A DNA stretch of 64,000 nt from CAVQAH01 sp963784195. Its GTDB lineage: Bacteria > Acidobacteriota > Vicinamibacteria > Vicinamibacterales > 2-12-FULL-66-21. The first letter of the stretch is position 1; every line of letters starts with the position of its first letter. This document shows positions 60,848 through 64,000 of this stretch, one piece after another. The translations under genes and the position numbers were made by a program. The stretch is taken from positions 124,001 to 188,000 of the forward strand of contig CAWARA010000016.1 in assembly GCA_963784195.1 (NCBI GenBank), read 5' to 3'. The notes under the pieces are model-generated. The model searched no databases and was not told the DNA's origin. It was given only the letters and a program-made list of their open reading frames with translations.

Positions 60848-62200
60848 ATGAGCAAACAACCCGATCGACGTGACTTTCTTCGGGCGGCGGGCGCCATCGT
60901 TGGTGCGAGCCTGGCCGGGATGCCCGATACGGCATCTGCGATTTCCGAGCAGGCGCCGGCGTCGCAAACGCCACTCTTCAGCGCGCCACCATTGCCGGAG
61001 GTCCGGATCGGCTTCGTCGGCGTCGGTGGCATGGGCAGCGCCCACGTGCGCAATCTTCTCCGCGTGCCCGGCGCGCGCATCACGGCGGTCTGCGACATCG
61101 TCGAAGACCGCGTGAAACTGATGCAGAAATGGGTGACCGAGGCGGGCCAGCCCGAACCGGCTGGCTTTTCTCGCGGGCCGAAAGACTTCGAGCGGCTGTG
61201 CGAAGCGGCGGACGTCGATCTCGTCTACACGGCGACGCCGTGGGAGTGGCACGTGCCGGTGTGCGTCGCAGCCATGAAGAATGGCAAGCATGCCGCCACG
61301 GAAGTGCCCGCAGCTATGACGCTCGACGATTGCTGGCAGCTCGTCGAGGTGTCGGAGAAGACACGCCGACATTGCGTGATGATGGAGAATTGCAACTACG
61401 GCCAGGCCGAGATGATGGTCTTCAACATGGTCCGCCAGGGCGTGTTCGGCGAGATCGTCCATGCCGAGGGTGGATACCTGCACGATCTTCGCGAGATCAA
61501 GTTCAGCAACGAGGGTGAAGGCCTCTGGCGGCGCGCGCACGCCATGAAGCGCAACGGGAATCTGTATCCCACACACGGACTGGGCCCGGTCGCCAACTGC
61601 ATGGACATCAATCGCGGCGATCGATTCGAGTACCTGGTCTCGATGAGCGGACCATCGCGTGGTCTCCAGCTTTTCGCCAAGGAGCATTTTCCAGACGGTG
61701 CGCCGCAACGGCAGGAGAAATTCGTCCTCGGCGACGTGAACGTCAGCCTGATCAGGACCGCGCGCGGCCGCACGATCTACGTCAGCCACGACACCAACCT
61801 GCCGCGTCCGTACAGCCGCATCAATCTGGTGCAAGGCACCCGCGGGATCTTCCAGGGATATCCCGACCGCGTCTACGTGGAAGGGCGCAGCCCTGAACAC
61901 CGCTGGGAACAATCGAGCGCGTATCTCGCGCAGTACGATCACCCGCTGTGGACGGAATTGACGAAGAGCGCCGAAGGCGCCGGCCACGGCGGCATGGACT
62001 ATCTGGAGGACTACCGTCTGATCAAATGCCTTCGCGAAGGGCTGCCGACTGACATGAACGTGTACGACGCTGCAGCGCTGAGCGCGGTCGTCCACCTCAG
62101 CGAGCGCTCGAACGCGCGGCGAAGCGCAGCAGTGGATTTTCCGGACTTCACGCGAGGACGCTGGAAATCGAACGCTCCATTGGAGATCGTGCGGGCCTGA
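60848..62200 (+). CDS. GH109-like enzyme (Gfo/Idh/MocA-fold alpha-N-acetylgalactosaminidase), Tat-exported
   Basis: NAD-dependent glycosidase-family protein of 450 aa from ATG 60848. A Tat signal (DRRDFLRAAGAIVGASLAG) opens it. The Rossmann part is VRIGFVGVGGMGSAHVRNLL. Long stretches match GH109 strongly: TPWEWHVPVCVAAMKNGKHA, EVPAAMTLDDCWQLVEVSEK, GVFGEIVHAEGGYLHDLREI, NGNLYPTHGLGPVANCMDIN and RGDRFEYLVSMSG. GH109 enzymes cleave alpha-GalNAc by an NAD-assisted oxidation-elimination route. It follows the sugar kinase, so galactose or GalNAc released outside may feed that kinase. Confidence 0.9.
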   Translation: MSKQPDRRDFLRAAGAIVGASLAGMPDTASAISEQAPASQTPLFSAPPLPEVRIGFVGVGGMGSAHVRNLLRVPGARITAVCDIVEDRVKLMQKWVTEAGQPEPAGFSRGPKDFERLCEAADVDLVYTATPWEWHVPVCVAAMKNGKHAATEVPAAMTLDDCWQLVEVSEKTRRHCVMMENCNYGQAEMMVFNMVRQGVFGEIVHAEGGYLHDLREIKFSNEGEGLWRRAHAMKRNGNLYPTHGLGPVANCMDINRGDRFEYLVSMSGPSRGLQLFAKEHFPDGAPQRQEKFVLGDVNVSLIRTARGRTIYVSHDTNLPRPYSRINLVQGTRGIFQGYPDRVYVEGRSPEHRWEQSSAYLAQYDHPLWTELTKSAEGAGHGGMDYLEDYRLIKCLREGLPTDMNVYDAAALSAVVHLSERSNARRSAAVDFPDFTRGRWKSNAPLEIVRA

Positions 62201-62263
62201 ACCCCGCGTCCGGCTACTCGTATATTCCTAGTGATCACGTCACCAAGGAGGGAGATTACAAAG

Positions 62264-62581
62264 ATGCTGATGACCACGACCACAGCCATAGAAGGCCGCC
62301 CGGTTTCGCGCTATCTCGGCGTCGTCACCGGCGAGGCCATCATCGGTGCCAATGTGTTCCGCGACATGTTCGCGGCCGTCAGGGACATCGTGGGCGGTCG
62401 GTCGGCGACGTATGAGCGCGCACTCGGGGAAGCACGTGAGGTGGCGCTCAAGGAGATGGAAGCGCGCGCGCAGGAGCTTGGCGCCAACGCCGTCATCGGC
62501 ATCGACCTCGATTACGAGGTGCTCGGTCAGGCCAACGGCATGCTGATGGTGTCGGTCAGCGGCACGGCCGTGGTGACCTAG
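62264..62581 (+). CDS. YbjQ/UPF0145 family protein
   Basis: Small oligomeric protein of 105 aa. AAGGAGGGA lies upstream of ATG 62264. The whole family pattern is present: GVVTGEAIIGANVFRDMFAA, VRDIVGGRSATYERALGEAR, ALKEMEARAQELGANAVIGI, DLDYEVLGQANGMLMVSVSG. It is a putative heavy-metal-binding or ring-forming protein of unproven role. Confidence 0.95.
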   Translation: MLMTTTTAIEGRPVSRYLGVVTGEAIIGANVFRDMFAAVRDIVGGRSATYERALGEAREVALKEMEARAQELGANAVIGIDLDYEVLGQANGMLMVSVSGTAVVT

Positions 62582-62589
62582 ACGCGCTC

Positions 62590-62740
62590 GACTCCCGGCG
62601 CCAACTCGCGACTCCCAAGGGACTCGAGCGTGAGAGCCGGGTGAAAGACGAACCAAACGGCTTTTTGGTACGAGCTGCCGGCCCACTCATTCGAACGCCT
62701 GACCTTGGGAGGTCGGGAGTACGGGGGTTGGGAGCTGTCG
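62590..62740. repeat. Palindromic junction element, second copy
   Basis: It fills the gap between convergent genes. The core GTGAAAGACGAACCAAAC (62641-62658) followed by TTGGTACGA (62665-62673) is identical to that at 38712-38745. Outer arms CTCCCAAG and CTTGGGAG-type sequence form an imperfect inverted repeat. Confidence 0.8.
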
Positions 62741-62743
62741 CGA

Positions 62744-64000
62744 TCATGATTCGCGCAGCGCGATCACGGGATCCACACGCGAGGCTCGGCGCGCCGGCAC
62801 CCAGCTGGCGATGAGTCCCGCAAGGCTCAGAAGAGCGGCGGAAGCCACCAGGCTGACGTAGTCGGAACGACCGACCCCGAACAGCAGGGTCTCGAGCGCA
62901 CGGCCGGCCCACAGCGCGAACCCCAGACCCGTAAGCGCCCCGATCAGTACCAGCAGCGCGGCATCGCGCAATACCATCCGGCGCACGTCGAGCGAGCGAG
63001 CGCCGAGCGCGACGCGGACGCCGATTTCTCTCGTCCGCCGTCCCACCAAGAACGCCATCGTCGAATAGAGGCCCGCCGCCGCCAGCAGCAACGTCGCCAG
63101 CGCCAGCGTCACACCGATCACCGATGCCATCCGCTCCTGCGAGATGTTCCGTTCGAGTTGCTGCCCCAGCGTGTTCACTCGACCGACCGGCACGGATGGA
63201 TTCACAGCGGCAACCGCGCGGCGCAGCTCCTCGAGCCTCGCCGCAGGATCGCCGTCCGTGCGAATGTGAATCACGCCTGCTGACGCCGGCCACTGATTCA
63301 GGCTGACGTAGAACGACGGGCGCGGTTGCTCGCGAACCATTCGATAGTGCACGTCAGGAACGACACCCACCACTTCGACGTTGTAGGGACCTTCATCACC
63401 CATGCGCAGGAACCTGCCGACCGCATCGCCGTTCTGCCAGAATCGCCGCGCCATCGTCTCGTTGACGACGATGCGTTGCGGCTGCCCGTCGATGTCCTGC
63501 GCCGAAAAGAACCGGCCGCGGCTGATCGGGATGCCCACCGTCTCGAAGTATCCTGGTGACACGCGGACGAAGTTCAGCTCCATGTCTTCGTCCGGCGAGG
63601 GTTTGTAGCCCGCCACGTCGACGGTCGTTCGCGACCCGCCGAAGTCGAGGGGCATCACGTGGGCGGCCGCCGAAGCCCGTACACCAGGAACAGCACGTAT
63701 CGCTTCATTCACCGACTCGAAGTAGCGTGAAGCCGCAAGCCGCTCGATCTGGGCCATGCCCGGAGAGACCTCGACGAGCGCCAGCGTCTTCGAATCGAAC
63801 CCGAGGTCCGTGTTGCGGAGGTTCACGAGTGTGCGAACGAGCAACGCGGCACCGGTCATGACCGCCATGGACAGGGCGAACTGCGCGACGATCAATGCCT
63901 GCTGAGTGCGGCGGCGCGTCACGGTCACACTTCGCGCCTCACCGAGCGTATCGGCTGGCTGCCGCCTGATGATTTGCCACGTCGCGAAAAGCCCGATGAC
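62744..64000 (-). CDS. ABC transporter permease of the ADOP/MacB-FtsX type (partial, 5' end off the window)
   Basis: C-terminal 418 residues of a permease. The frame stays open through base 64000 (IGLFATWQIIRRQPADTLGE), so the gene begins outside. A membrane segment (QALIVAQFALSMAVMTGAAL) is followed by a MacB-like periplasmic domain (VVNETMARRFWQNGDAVGRF, VVGVVPDVHYRMVREQPRPS) and the terminal FtsX domain with three segments (GVTLALATLLLAAAGLYSTM, AFLVGRRTREIGVRVALGA, VPARRASRVDPVIALRES). The linker and ending are typical of acidobacterial duplicated orphan permeases, which have two FtsX units and no adjacent ATPase. Confidence 0.92.
   Translation of the reverse strand, partial: VIGLFATWQIIRRQPADTLGEARSVTVTRRRTQQALIVAQFALSMAVMTGAALLVRTLVNLRNTDLGFDSKTLALVEVSPGMAQIERLAASRYFESVNEAIRAVPGVRASAAAHVMPLDFGGSRTTVDVAGYKPSPDEDMELNFVRVSPGYFETVGIPISRGRFFSAQDIDGQPQRIVVNETMARRFWQNGDAVGRFLRMGDEGPYNVEVVGVVPDVHYRMVREQPRPSFYVSLNQWPASAGVIHIRTDGDPAARLEELRRAVAAVNPSVPVGRVNTLGQQLERNISQERMASVIGVTLALATLLLAAAGLYSTMAFLVGRRTREIGVRVALGARSLDVRRMVLRDAALLVLIGALTGLGFALWAGRALETLLFGVGRSDYVSLVASAALLSLAGLIASWVPARRASRVDPVIALRES

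Noticed and set aside
1..64000. tRNA, rRNA or transposase genes
   Set aside because: I looked for cloverleaf-like motifs with a GGTTCGAATCC T-arm, rRNA-like segments and DDE/tyrosine recombinase patterns and saw none I could support.

Overview
The window is GC-rich and densely packed with genes. It looks like chromosomal DNA of an acidobacterium, probably of the Vicinamibacteria type. That is an inference from family content: giant TonB-dependent receptors with an N-terminal carboxypeptidase-regulatory-like domain (three, one cut by the left edge), an ADOP-type MacB/FtsX permease (cut by the right edge), a BlaI-type repressor paired with an M56 peptidase that carries a TonB C-terminal domain, and many Tat-exported glycoside hydrolases and oxidoreductases. 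I see no rRNA, tRNA, CRISPR, transposase or phage gene.

Layout. 1-5358: TonB receptor (minus), divergent from a Gfo/Idh/MocA oxidoreductase and a GH97 glycosidase. 5579-8805: amt-PII pair facing a NifA-like sigma-54 activator. 8851-18097: MFS sugar-acid transporter, TonB receptor, alginate-lyase-family protein, GH36-type alpha-galactosidase and a ComEC-like metallo-hydrolase. 18300-27101 (all minus): LarA-like protein, ROK repressor, IolB/KduI-like isomerase, small helix protein, GH29 fucosidase and TonB receptor, which read as a fucose/uronate utilisation locus. 27102-27974: a gene-free block with a large inverted repeat. 27975-31134: YciI, ECF42-type sigma factor, ArsR, SRPBCC and DinB. 31235-36087: sorbosone-dehydrogenase-like protein, DUF1080 protein and a MASE1 histidine kinase. 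36497-38608: BlaI-type repressor and M56 peptidase behind two identical operator palindromes. 38818-41949: HAD phosphatase, rhomboid-like pseudoprotease and SH3/beta-barrel protein. 42002-46536: a five-gene minus-strand operon with 4-base overlaps (S33 peptidase, ABC ATPase, ABC-2 permease, sigma factor, membrane protein). 46796-54610: exported proteins, a winged-helix gene under a 43-base perfect palindrome with an isoaspartyl methyltransferase, a MEDS protein, DUF4198, fasciclin, and a sigma/anti-sigma pair. 54678-58632: pntB and the small membrane subunit of transhydrogenase, BON, 5'-3' exonuclease and beta-barrel. 58675-62581: sugar nucleotidyltransferase, GHMP kinase, GH109-like enzyme and YbjQ. 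62744-64000: ABC permease fragment.

Two signals cut across the gene content. First, many gene junctions, especially convergent ones, hold short tandem arrays with a 7-base period (units such as GGGAGTT, ATGGGCG, ATCGGAG, ACGGACC) or an 8-base period (GTGCGCAA). Several are arranged as inverted arms that would form long hairpins, and two junctions 24 kb apart share an identical 18-base core. Second, eight otherwise well-conserved genes are each broken by single-base indels, almost always one extra base. This points to residual sequence error or, less likely, strain-specific decay. I annotate these genes across the break.
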